The translations under genes were made by a program, and so were the position numbers. Below the pieces are notes generated by a model. It did no database searches, was not told the DNA's origin, and worked only from the letters and a program-made list of their open reading frames with translations. Below, piece after piece: positions 1-7,846 of a stretch of DNA of 36,371 nucleotides. The stretch is taken from the NCBI GenBank assembly GCA_005880395.1, contig VBHQ01000047.1:1-36371 (forward strand), read 5' to 3'. Numbering within the stretch: position 1 is the stretch's first letter; every line of letters begins with the position of its first letter. The stretch is from Chloroflexota bacterium (GTDB taxonomy: Bacteria; Chloroflexota; Dormibacteria; CF-121).

Positions 1-463
1 TCGTCTCTGGGACCCGGAACCAGGTCTTGCCGGTGGCAAAGGTCACGGCGATATCGGTCGAGCCGAACCCCGCGGAGAAGCAGCCCAGCGCGCCGTAGGT
101 CGTGCTGTGTGAATCGGCGCCGACGACGATGCCGCCGGGCCGGACGAAGCCTTTCTCCACCATCAGCTGATGGCAGATACCTTCCTGAAAAACGTGGCGA
201 ACGCCAAACTCGCTGGCGAACTCGCGAACCTGCCGATGGAGTCCTGCGGCGGCGACCGTGTTTGCCGGCAGGATGTGATCGAAGACAAAGATCACGCGGT
301 CCGGATCCCACAGCGGCACCCCGAGCTGGCGGAAGGCTTCGATCGCGAGCGGCCCGGTAACGTCATGGGCCATCGCGTAGTCGACCGGTGCGACCACGAT
401 CTCACCGGCGTGAACGCTGCGGCCCAGCCGCGCAGAGAAGATCTCTTCGGTGAGGGTTCCCAT
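1..463 (-). CDS. leuC/hacA-like: 3-isopropylmalate dehydratase / homoaconitase large subunit (truncated at window edge)
   Basis: Minus-strand reading MGTLTEEIFSARLGRSVHAGEIVVAPVDYAMAHDVTGPLAIEAFRQLG...FVFDHILPANTVAAA...GGIVVGADSHSTTYGALGCFSAGFGSTDIA matches the aconitase-superfamily IPMD/homoaconitase large subunit; TGATG overlap with the upstream gene stop. Confidence 0.88.
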   Translation of the reverse strand, partial: MGTLTEEIFSARLGRSVHAGEIVVAPVDYAMAHDVTGPLAIEAFRQLGVPLWDPDRVIFVFDHILPANTVAAAGLHRQVREFASEFGVRHVFQEGICHQLMVEKGFVRPGGIVVGADSHSTTYGALGCFSAGFGSTDIAVTFATGKTWFRVPET

Positions 464-1487
464 CAGGCCGGTACCCTGCCGCGAAGCAAATCATCGAGCT
501 CATCAGTGCTGAGCGGTCTGGCGTCGGCTCGGCGCTTGACCTCCGCCGTAATCGTCCGAATCTCCTGATCGTTGAGGCTCAGCCCAAGCAGCGAAGCGCG
601 GTGGGCGATCACATGCCGGCCGGTTAGCCGGTGGCCGGTCATCAGCGTGCGCTCGCGGCCGAACTGCGCCGGATCGAAAATTTCGTAGGTCGATGGATCG
701 TTCAATACCGCATTGGTATGCATCCCCGCCTTGTGATGGAAGGCCGTGGCGCTGGTGATCGCGGCGTTGAAGGGGACCTCGATACCAACCATCTCGGCGA
801 CCATCCGATCGAGCTCCGGAAGGATCTCGAGCCGGTATTGGGAGACCAGCTCGGGGTTGATGCTCAGGAGGCGGGCGATCATGCCGCTCAGCGGCACGAT
901 GCCATTGCGCTCACCGATGCCGAGGATGGTGGTGTCGACGTGGGTGGCGCCCGCTTCCAGGGCGGCGAAGGCATTCGCGATCGCACATCCCGTGTCGTTG
1001 TGGGCGTGGAACTCGATATCGCAGTCGACCGCCTTGCGCACCATTGACACCAGCTCGAAGACCTGGCTGGGGGTGGCGATCCCAACTGTGTCGGCCAGCC
1101 CCACCCGTTGCGGGTGCAGACCACTTCCGTGCCAGATTCAATGATCTCGTCCACGCTCTTGCCGTGCGAGAAGGTGCGCAGCGTGGACGAGGTACCAAAC
1201 AGGACATCGATCCCGTCCGCGCCCGTTTGGACCGCGACCCGAGCGTCGTCCATGTGGCAGCGCACATGCGTGAGTACCTTGGCGCGCAATGGAAGGCCAG
1301 CCACCGTTCGGACGTCGGCCTCGGATTGAGGCGAAGCACAGGGCGACGTCAGCTCGAGGTATTCGACACCGAAGTCATCCAGGGTTTTTGCGATCGCGAC
1401 TTTCTGCGCCGGCGTGAAGTGAGCCAGCGCGAACTGCTCGCCTTCTCGAAGCGTCGACTCGATGATCTTGAACGCTCGTATTGACAT
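463..1487 (-). pseudogene. Homocitrate synthase (LYS20/NifV-type), disrupted by an internal loss of about 35 codons plus frameshift near 1106-1123
   Basis: N-part [49 protein letters not shown]...[50 protein letters not shown] and C-part [20 protein letters not shown]...[38 protein letters not shown] are both homocitrate-synthase like but in different frames, without the usual VRFSxEDxFRS segment between them. Confidence 0.85.
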
Positions 1488-1504
1488 GGCACCTCCAAGA
1501 ACAC

Positions 1505-1528
1505 AAAAAGCCTTCGTCCACCGGGACG
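1505..1528 (-). terminator. T-box intrinsic terminator
   Basis: Minus strand TCGTCC CGGT GGACGA AGGC TTTTT; mutually exclusive with the antiterminator. Confidence 0.85.
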
Positions 1529-1667
1529 AGAGGCTTCTCTCGTGGTACCACCCGACTTCGCCTGCCGCTCGCGCGGCCGGCCTCTTCGAGTCCGCGGCTC
1601 CTGTGCTTGAAGACTCCAGCCCGATCACGGGGGCCATCCGGCTCGGCCTACTGCGAACCTCCAGGTT

Positions 1668-1704
1668 CTCCCTCTCCCTCCGGGGGAGGGTCGGGGTGGG
1701 GGCT
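1668..1704 (+). repeat. Dispersed hairpin/G4 repeat, copy A (inside T-box leader)
   Basis: tctccctctccctccgggggagggtcggggtgggggct. Confidence 0.8.
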
Positions 1705-1842
1705 TCTGTTCGACCGGCGGCTCCGAGGCCTTTTTCGGCGGTGCCCTGGACCCTCCTTCTCAGCTGCCGGAGGTTCTCTGGAGTCCCAGCGTTCGCGTAC
1801 TCTCCCTCATCAACGCCTTTGCGTATGAACTTGTTGGCGCGA

Positions 1843-1871
1843 ACAATAACGGCATCGGTGCCCGGTGTCAA
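1843..1871 (-). promoter_or_regulatory. Sigma70-like promoter for the T-box/homocitrate synthase transcript
   Basis: Minus strand TTGACA (1866-1871), 17-nt spacer, TATTGT (1843-1848); the -35 overlaps the lysX stop codon. Confidence 0.75.
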
Positions 1872-2716
1872 GCGACGGCTTCGGTTTTTCGGACATGCAG
1901 CAGGTAATCGATGATCAGGTCCGGCACCGGAATGCCGGTTGCGCTCATGAAGCCATGGAATTCCGGCGTGTAGTTGAGCTCGTTGACGAGCAAGCCGTCC
2001 TCATGCTCCAACAGATCGATCGCGAGAAATCCGCCGCCGACGGCGTTCGCGGCCTCCTGGCAGAGTTCATGGATCTCCGGCGTCACGGGACACGGCGATG
2101 CCTGGCCGCTGCGCGCGGTGTTCGTGATCCAGTGTTCGGAGCTACGGTAAATCGCGCCGATCGTCTGCTCGCCCATCACGATCGCGCGAATGTCGCGCTC
2201 GGGCTTGTGCACGTATTCCTGGATATAGAAGATCCCGTGCTGGTATGACCCCAGCGTTTCCTTGTGCTCGAGCACCGCTTCTGCCGCGTCCCGGTCGTTG
2301 ATCTTGGCGAGCAGCCGTCCCCAGGAGCCGACCATCGGCTTGAGCACGACTGGATAGCCCATCTTCTCGATCGCTTCCAGCGCTGCTTCGCGAGTGAAGG
2401 CCACGACCGTCTTTGGAATGGGCACGCCGGCGGAAGCCAGTGTCGACGACGTCAGGATCTTGTCACCGCAGATCTGCGCGACGTGCCCGCTGTTGACGGT
2501 CGGGACGCCGGCCGCATTCAAGAGGCTGAGCGCGTAGAGCGAGCGGCCATGGTGGATGGACCGGTCCAGCACGACGTCCGTTGCCGGCACGTCTCCACCG
2601 ATCGGAAATTGCAGCTCGTCTTCGTTGAGCCGCTCAAAAGGGATGCCGCGACGACGCAAAGCCTCAAACAGGGCCTTCTCTTCGAAACGGACGCGGCTGC
2701 AGAGGATGCCGATCAC
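1868..2716 (-). CDS. lysX: LysX-like alpha-aminoadipate/glutamate--LysW ligase (RimK/ATP-grasp)
   Basis: [35 protein letters not shown]...[26 protein letters not shown]...[16 protein letters not shown]...[17 protein letters not shown]; typical LysX/ArgX. Probable GTG start at 2716, start uncertain. Confidence 0.9.
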   Translation of the reverse strand: MIGILCSRVRFEEKALFEALRRRGIPFERLNEDELQFPIGGDVPATDVVLDRSIHHGRSLYALSLLNAAGVPTVNSGHVAQICGDKILTSSTLASAGVPIPKTVVAFTREAALEAIEKMGYPVVLKPMVGSWGRLLAKINDRDAAEAVLEHKETLGSYQHGIFYIQEYVHKPERDIRAIVMGEQTIGAIYRSSEHWITNTARSGQASPCPVTPEIHELCQEAANAVGGGFLAIDLLEHEDGLLVNELNYTPEFHGFMSATGIPVPDLIIDYLLHVRKTEAVA

Positions 2717-2722
2717 GGTAGC

Positions 2723-2758
2723 TTGCGTAATTATACATACCTCCGTATACTTATGCGA
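2723..2758. promoter_or_regulatory. Divergent lysX/argG-like promoter with two candidate ARG boxes
   Basis: Box 1 TTGCGTAATTATACAT (2723-2738) and box 2 CCGTATACTTATGCGA (2743-2758), centres 20 bp apart; inverted arms GCGTAATTATAC / GTATACTTATGC. Plus-strand promoter TTGCGT-17-TATACT overlaps both; minus-strand -10 TATAAT at 2730-2735. Confidence 0.6.
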
Positions 2759-2782
2759 CAAAACCGGAACAGGAGGCTGCGC

Positions 2783-4027
2783 ATGCTGGCTGTAAAGAGC
2801 AAATTACTGGACAAGATCGAGGCGACGCCGGTGAAGACCGCAAAGAAAGTCGCGCTCGCATACTCGGGCGGTTTGGACTCATCGCTCTGCGCCGTGCTGG
2901 CGAAAGAGAAGTACCACGTCGAGGAGCTGTTTGCGATTACCGTCGACGTCGGACAGGGGCAGGACGAAATGGATGCCGCGATCCAGAAGGCGAAGGTCCT
3001 TGGCATCACGCCAATCGTCATCGACGCCAGGGCGGAGTTTGCCGAGCTGTGGCTGACCAAAGCCATCCAGGCGAACTCGAACTACGAGGGCTATCCCGTC
3101 TCTACGTCGATGACGCGGCAACTGATCGCCTCGAAAATCGCCGCCCTCGCCCTCAAGCTTGGCTGCGACGCGATCATGGAGGGCAGCAGCGGCAAGGGCA
3201 ACGACCAGTACCGCATGCATAACGTGTTCAAGCTGTTCGCGCCGCAGCTCGATGTCCTGGTCCCTGTGCGCGATTTCGACCTGACCCGGGGCGAGGAAGA
3301 AGAGCTCTCCAAGGAACTCGGCATACCGATCACCGAAGTCATGCAAGGCGGCGATGACAAGACGATGTGGTGCCGCAGCCTGGCGTCGGGCGCCATCGGG
3401 CTCAACCAGCCGATCCCGGAACACGCCTGGCTGTGGTGGAAGTCGGCGGGAAAGACGAAGTCCACCCCGACAAAGGTTTCGGTGACGTTCGAGCATGGCA
3501 TCCCGGTCGCGTTCGACGGCAACGAGCTATCGCTCCCCGAGATCGTCTCGCAGCTCAATGTGGTCGCCGGCAGCCACGGCATCGGGAAGATCGATATCTT
3601 CGAAGACGGCATCATGGGCCTGAAGTCGCGGGAGCTCTATGAGGCGCCCGCCGCCGCCGTGCTGCTCAAACTGCACCATGACCTCGAGCAGTTCTGTCTG
3701 ACCAAAGAGGAGCTCGAGTTCAAGGCGTTGGTCGACCAGAAGTGGGGATCCCTCGTCTATCACGGCGCCTGGTTCAGCCCGCTGAAGGATGCGCTCGACG
3801 GCTTCATTGCGACCACCCAGGCGCATGTCAGTGGTACCCAGGTCGCGACGCTGTTTCAGGGCGCGATCGACATCGACTCGCGGCAGAGCGATCAGTCGTT
3901 GTTCTTTCCGGAGATCCGGGGTTTGCAGAGCCGTAGCTTCAACCAGCAGCTCTGCGGCCCGGCGGCACAAATCGCCGGATTGTCCTGGGAAGTGCTGGCC
4001 AAGCGGATGGCGAAGGTCAACCACTGA
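2783..4027 (+). CDS. Argininosuccinate synthase-like protein (divergent paralog)
   Basis: SD AGGAGG then [25 protein letters not shown]-loop, [35 protein letters not shown]; lacks the canonical HGxTGKGNDQVRF and SPYSxDENLWGRSIE blocks. Confidence 0.85.
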   Translation: MLAVKSKLLDKIEATPVKTAKKVALAYSGGLDSSLCAVLAKEKYHVEELFAITVDVGQGQDEMDAAIQKAKVLGITPIVIDARAEFAELWLTKAIQANSNYEGYPVSTSMTRQLIASKIAALALKLGCDAIMEGSSGKGNDQYRMHNVFKLFAPQLDVLVPVRDFDLTRGEEEELSKELGIPITEVMQGGDDKTMWCRSLASGAIGLNQPIPEHAWLWWKSAGKTKSTPTKVSVTFEHGIPVAFDGNELSLPEIVSQLNVVAGSHGIGKIDIFEDGIMGLKSRELYEAPAAAVLLKLHHDLEQFCLTKEELEFKALVDQKWGSLVYHGAWFSPLKDALDGFIATTQAHVSGTQVATLFQGAIDIDSRQSDQSLFFPEIRGLQSRSFNQQLCGPAAQIAGLSWEVLAKRMAKVNH

Positions 4028-5337
4028 GCCAGCAGCCCTGGGGCGGGCGCTTCAAGGAAGAGCCGGACCCGCTCATCGATCGCTTCACGCGGTCGCTGGC
4101 GGTCGATAGCCGGCTTTTCCACGAGGACATCACCGGCAGCCGGGCCTACGCAAAGGCCCTGGTTGGCGTCGGTGTCCTCACGCGCGATGAGCAAGCGCAA
4201 ATCGACGGAGCCCTGGCTGCCATAGAAACCGACCTTACGAATCACCCGTTCTCTTCCCCTCCCCCTCTGGGGGAGGGCAGGGTGGCGGCTCCCGTCGCCG
4301 AAGACATTCACATGTTTGTCGAGCAACGCCTGATCGAAAAACTCGGGCCCTTGGGCGGCAAACTCCACACCGGCCGAAGCCGGAATGACCAGGTCACCCT
4401 CGACCTCCGCCTCTACGTCAAGGCGGCCGGTGCCGACCTCCTCACTGCGATAGCAGCGTTGCAATCCGCCCTGGTCGGCCGGGCCAGAGAACAGATCGAG
4501 ACGGTTATGCCCGGCTACACCCACACCCAGCGAGCTCAGCCGGTGTTGCTCGCGCATCATCTGCTGGCCTACGTCGAGATGTTGCACCGCGATCATGGCC
4601 GTATCAAGGACGCCGTCAAGCGCGCTGATTTATCTCCCCTCGGGGCGGGCGCCCTGGCCGGCAGTGGGTTCCCGATCGATCGGCAGGTGTCGGCCTGCAG
4701 CATCGCGATGATCCATCTCTCGCGCCTCTGCGGCGAGATCGTGCTCTGGACCAGCGTCGAGTTCTCCTTTGCGACGCTCCCCGATGGGCTCGCAAGCGGC
4801 AGTTCGATGATGCCCAATAAGAAGAATCCGTGCGCCGCCGAACTGGTTCGCGCCAAAAGTGGTCGGGTCGCCGGCGATCTCGTGAACCTGTTGATGGTCC
4901 TCAAGGGCCTGCCCCTCGCCTACAACCGCGATTTGCAGGAAGACAAAGAGGCGCTCTTCGATGCGGTCGACACCACGCACGACTGCCTGCAGGTGACGGC
5001 AACGCTCGTCGAGGGTCTTCGATTCGATGTCGACCAAATGCGGGCAGCAGCGGTCACCGGCTACACGCTCGCCACCGAACTGGCGGATTATCTCTCGAGA
5101 AAGGGCATGCCCTTTCGGGACGCCCACCGCGTGATTGGTCAACTGGTCGCCTCGGCGGCCGCTTCCAACCGAAGCCTCGAATCCTATTCGGTCGGCGAGC
5201 TCAGTGCATTTTCGCCGCTGTTTGGTGCCGACGTGGCCGAGCATCTGACCCTCGAAGGCGCGCTCAAATCGCGCGACGTGCTTGGTGGCACCGCACCGTC
5301 ACGAGTTCGCGAGGCGCTGGCGCATGTCGAAACGTAA
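4024..5337 (+). CDS. argH: Argininosuccinate lyase
   Basis: [45 protein letters not shown]...AEDIHMFVEQRLIEKLGPLGGKLHTGRSRNDQVTLDLRLY...GSSMMPNKKNP. Apparent CTG start at 4024 overlapping the upstream TGA. Confidence 0.93.
   Translation: MSQQPWGGRFKEEPDPLIDRFTRSLAVDSRLFHEDITGSRAYAKALVGVGVLTRDEQAQIDGALAAIETDLTNHPFSSPPPLGEGRVAAPVAEDIHMFVEQRLIEKLGPLGGKLHTGRSRNDQVTLDLRLYVKAAGADLLTAIAALQSALVGRAREQIETVMPGYTHTQRAQPVLLAHHLLAYVEMLHRDHGRIKDAVKRADLSPLGAGALAGSGFPIDRQVSACSIAMIHLSRLCGEIVLWTSVEFSFATLPDGLASGSSMMPNKKNPCAAELVRAKSGRVAGDLVNLLMVLKGLPLAYNRDLQEDKEALFDAVDTTHDCLQVTATLVEGLRFDVDQMRAAAVTGYTLATELADYLSRKGMPFRDAHRVIGQLVASAAASNRSLESYSVGELSAFSPLFGADVAEHLTLEGALKSRDVLGGTAPSRVREALAHVET
4251..4290 (+). repeat. 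Dispersed CCCTCCCCC-TCT-GGGGGAGGG hairpin/G4 repeat, copy B (inside argH)
   Basis: tcttcccctccccctctgggggagggcagggtggcggct; 9-bp perfect arms. Confidence 0.8.
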
Positions 5338-5806
5338 GCGGCAGGAGGCGATCCTCTCGATCATCGCCAAGCATCCGGTGTCCACGCAGGAAGAACTGGT
5401 TGAGCGGCTGCAGCGCGCCGGGATTGCCACCACGCAGGCGACCGTCTCCCGCGATATCGCCGAGCTCGGCCTGGTACGCGTCGCCGGCGCCGACAGCCAC
5501 TACATCAAACCGGATGAGGGGATGGGCGCAGCCTCGCCGGCCGGTCGAGAAGATCGCTTGCGACGGTTGTTGCGCGACCTGCCGATGACGGTCCGGCGTG
5601 GCCAGGGCCTGGCGGTGCTGTCGACGACGCCGGGGTCGGCGAACCCTCTCGCCTCCGCAATCGACGGTGCCGGATGGCCCGAAGTCCTGGGGACCGTGGC
5701 GGGCGACGACACCATCTTCGTCGCGCTCGCCGTGCAGCCCCGCGCGTATAGCGGCCTGGCCCAGCGGCTTGCCCGGCTGGGCGCCTACGTCCAACCGGAG
5801 GACTGA
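5324..5806 (+). CDS. argR: Arginine repressor ArgR
   Basis: MSKRKRQEAILSIIAKHPVSTQEELVERLQRAGIATTQATVSRDIAELGLVRV...; ArgR N-terminal wHTH and C-terminal domain. Confidence 0.93.
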   Translation: MSKRKRQEAILSIIAKHPVSTQEELVERLQRAGIATTQATVSRDIAELGLVRVAGADSHYIKPDEGMGAASPAGREDRLRRLLRDLPMTVRRGQGLAVLSTTPGSANPLASAIDGAGWPEVLGTVAGDDTIFVALAVQPRAYSGLAQRLARLGAYVQPED

Positions 5807-7155
5807 TGCCCGAGAAGATCGTGCTCGCGTATTCCGGCGGGCTCGACACCACCGTCGCGGTGAAGTGGCTGACGGAAACTCGCGGCTTCGACGTGATCGC
5901 CCTGACCGTCGATCTCGGCAGCCAGCCGAAGCTGGCCGCCATCCGCCAGCGCGCCCTCGCAGCAGGCGCGAGCAAAGCCTTTGTCTTCGACGCTCGTACG
6001 CCCTTCATCGAGCGCTTTTGCTGGCCAGCCCTCAAGGCCGGTGCGCTGTACCAGGACCAGTACCCGCTGGCGACGGCGCTAGGGCGGCCGCTGATCGCTC
6101 AGCTGTTGGTTGAAGTCGCGACGCGGGAGGGCGCCACCTGGATCGCACACGGCTCGACTGGCAAGGGCAACGACCAGGTCCGGTTCGATATCGCGACCGG
6201 TGCCCTGGCGCCGCATCTGAAGGTGCTGGCTCCCCTCCGGGACGGCATGACGATGAGCCGTGAGCAGGAAATCGCCTACGCCCAAGAACATGGCTTGCAA
6301 ATTGAAATCAGACCCGAGTCGCCGTACAGTGTGGATGAGAATCTGTGGGGGCGCTCCATCGAAGCCGGCGTGCTGGAGGATGCGATTCTCAAGCCCCCCG
6401 AGGACGCGTTTCTCTGGACCGCCTCGGTGGACACCGCCCCCGCCAGCCCAACGGTCATCGAGCTCGGCTTTGAACAGGGGATACCTACCAGTCTCAGTCC
6501 ATCTCCCTCCCCCTCTGGGGGAGGGCAGGGTGGGGGCCTCGGCCTCGTCAGCGAGCTCAACCGTATCGGCGGTATTCACGGCGTCGGACGCATCGACATG
6601 ATCGAGGATCGGTTTGTCGGCATCAAGTCTCGCGAGGTCTACGAGGCGCCTGCCGCCGTGATCCTGCATCATGCGCACCGCGCCCTGGAAGAGCTCGTAC
6701 TCGATGGCGAAGCGGCTCGCTTCAAAACGTCCGTCGCCCAGGAATATGCCCGGCTCGTCTACCAGGGCAAGTGGTTCAGCCGGCACCGGCGCGACCTCGA
6801 TGCCTACGTCGACAGCACCCAGGCATTGGTGACGGGCAAAGTGTTCGTGAAACTGCACAAGGGGAACGCCCAGGTCGCAGGCCGCTCGTCGCCATACTCG
6901 CTCTATCGGCCGCGGCTCGCGACCTACTCGTCAGGCGACCAGTTCGACCACCAGGCGGCCGTCGGTTTCATCAAGCTGGTCGGTCTTCCGATTCGAACCC
7001 AGGCCGAGGTCCAGGGCACCGCGAACGTTGCTTCGCTACTGCAGGATGACCGCCATGTTGTTGAAGTCGGTCCAGGAGCCCTCGAAGGCGGCCTTGCTGA
7101 ACCAGTACTGGCTGCCACTCTTCCAGGGATCGTTGACCCGAACCTGGGTCGCTGA
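5806..7155 (+). CDS. argG: Argininosuccinate synthase (canonical)
   Basis: [22 protein letters not shown]...ALYQDQYPLATALGRPLIAQLL...HGSTGKGNDQVRF...SPYSVDENLWGRSIEAGVLED; carries a low-complexity insert [19 protein letters not shown]. Confidence 0.95.
   Translation: MPEKIVLAYSGGLDTTVAVKWLTETRGFDVIALTVDLGSQPKLAAIRQRALAAGASKAFVFDARTPFIERFCWPALKAGALYQDQYPLATALGRPLIAQLLVEVATREGATWIAHGSTGKGNDQVRFDIATGALAPHLKVLAPLRDGMTMSREQEIAYAQEHGLQIEIRPESPYSVDENLWGRSIEAGVLEDAILKPPEDAFLWTASVDTAPASPTVIELGFEQGIPTSLSPSPSPSGGGQGGGLGLVSELNRIGGIHGVGRIDMIEDRFVGIKSREVYEAPAAVILHHAHRALEELVLDGEAARFKTSVAQEYARLVYQGKWFSRHRRDLDAYVDSTQALVTGKVFVKLHKGNAQVAGRSSPYSLYRPRLATYSSGDQFDHQAAVGFIKLVGLPIRTQAEVQGTANVASLLQDDRHVVEVGPGALEGGLAEPVLAATLPGIVDPNLGR
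6501..6540 (+). repeat. Dispersed hairpin/G4 repeat, copy C (in-frame inside argG)
   Basis: atctccctccccctctgggggagggcagggtgggggcctc; four G-tracts GGGGG-A-GGG-CA-GGG-T-GGGGG. Confidence 0.85.
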
Positions 7156-7737
7156 TACGCCGCTCAGCGTCACGACGTGCTCGATCAATGAATAGTTGAT
7201 TCGTCGACTACCGGTATCGGGCCACGAGGTCCAGACACCTGTGTATCCGGCGGCGCGCGCATTCTCCCAACCGGTCTCGACCCAAACCAGCACCGGATGG
7301 CCGTTCTTGAGCGCGGTGTAGACCTGTGCCGCCGTTACGCCTTCGCCGCCGGTCGACGAGGGCGCGCCATGTGTCTGTGCGATCGACAAGATCAGCGGGT
7401 AATAGACCCCGTAACCGGTTGGACCCAGGTCGCTGCCGTTGACGTTGCCCACGAAGTTGGTGTACGGGTTTCCCCACTGCAGCACCCGTTTGCGATTGTT
7501 CGGATCAAGTACCGGTGACCGCGTATCGGGACTCTGAGGCGCGAACAGGGTCTGCTGCGAGTACGTATGGCCCAGCGCCGCGAGCCCCATCTGGAGGGCA
7601 GCGGTCTCGCAGTCGAGCGCCATGACCTGCTTGTAGACCGGCATCGCGATCGTGACCTGGCCGTTTGGGACGGTCACGGTGCCCGCGGCGACGGCAACCA
7701 GCGTCAGCAGCAGCAGCAGAATTGTTGTTTTCTTCAT
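7036..7737 (-). CDS. Secreted C39-like (papain-fold) peptidase family protein
   Basis: Signal peptide MKKTTILLLLLTLVAVAAGTV; ALDCETAALQMGLAALG...LIEHVVTLSGVSATQVRVNDPWKSG (Cys/His/Asp arrangement of Peptidase_C39_2). Confidence 0.8.
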   Translation of the reverse strand: MKKTTILLLLLTLVAVAAGTVTVPNGQVTIAMPVYKQVMALDCETAALQMGLAALGHTYSQQTLFAPQSPDTRSPVLDPNNRKRVLQWGNPYTNFVGNVNGSDLGPTGYGVYYPLILSIAQTHGAPSSTGGEGVTAAQVYTALKNGHPVLVWVETGWENARAAGYTGVWTSWPDTGSRRINYSLIEHVVTLSGVSATQVRVNDPWKSGSQYWFSKAAFEGSWTDFNNMAVILQ

Positions 7738-7846
7738 CCAATCTCCGTCCGCCTACCGGGGAGGTTCGGACTGTGGGCCGGCCGGAACATAATCCCGCGC
7801 TCCAGTTTGCGGATTGTATCGAACCTTCGTCCCTTCCGCCCTCCTG

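Larger units (their letters stand above)
1500..1838 (-). ncRNA. T-box riboswitch leader (tRNA-sensing), candidate lysine specificity
   Basis: On the minus strand: k-turn/S-turn GAUGAGGGAGAGUA, AGAGA with distal hairpin ACCUCC...GGAGGGU, specifier-loop strand CGCCGAAAAAGGCCUC, antiterminator CGGG-UGGUACC-ACGAGAG-aagc-CUCUCGU-CCCG, competing terminator UCGUCC-cggu-GGACGA followed by TTTTT; directly upstream of the homocitrate synthase start. Confidence 0.93.

Noticed and set aside
1868-2761. lysW carrier-protein gene next to lysX
   Set aside because: No ORF with a zinc-binding CxxC pattern and acidic EDWGE-like C-terminus seen in the window; it must be elsewhere or beyond the edge.
2264-2782. 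N-terminal 173 codons of the 587-aa plus-strand ORF before the argG-like gene
   Set aside because: Antisense to lysX; the true start is ATG 2783 with SD AGGAGG and a promoter just upstream.
6989-7010. GATTCGAACCC, resembling a reverse-strand tRNA T-loop
   Set aside because: Lies in argG coding sequence (GLPIRTQAEVQ); flanks do not form a T-stem and no acceptor/anticodon arms found.
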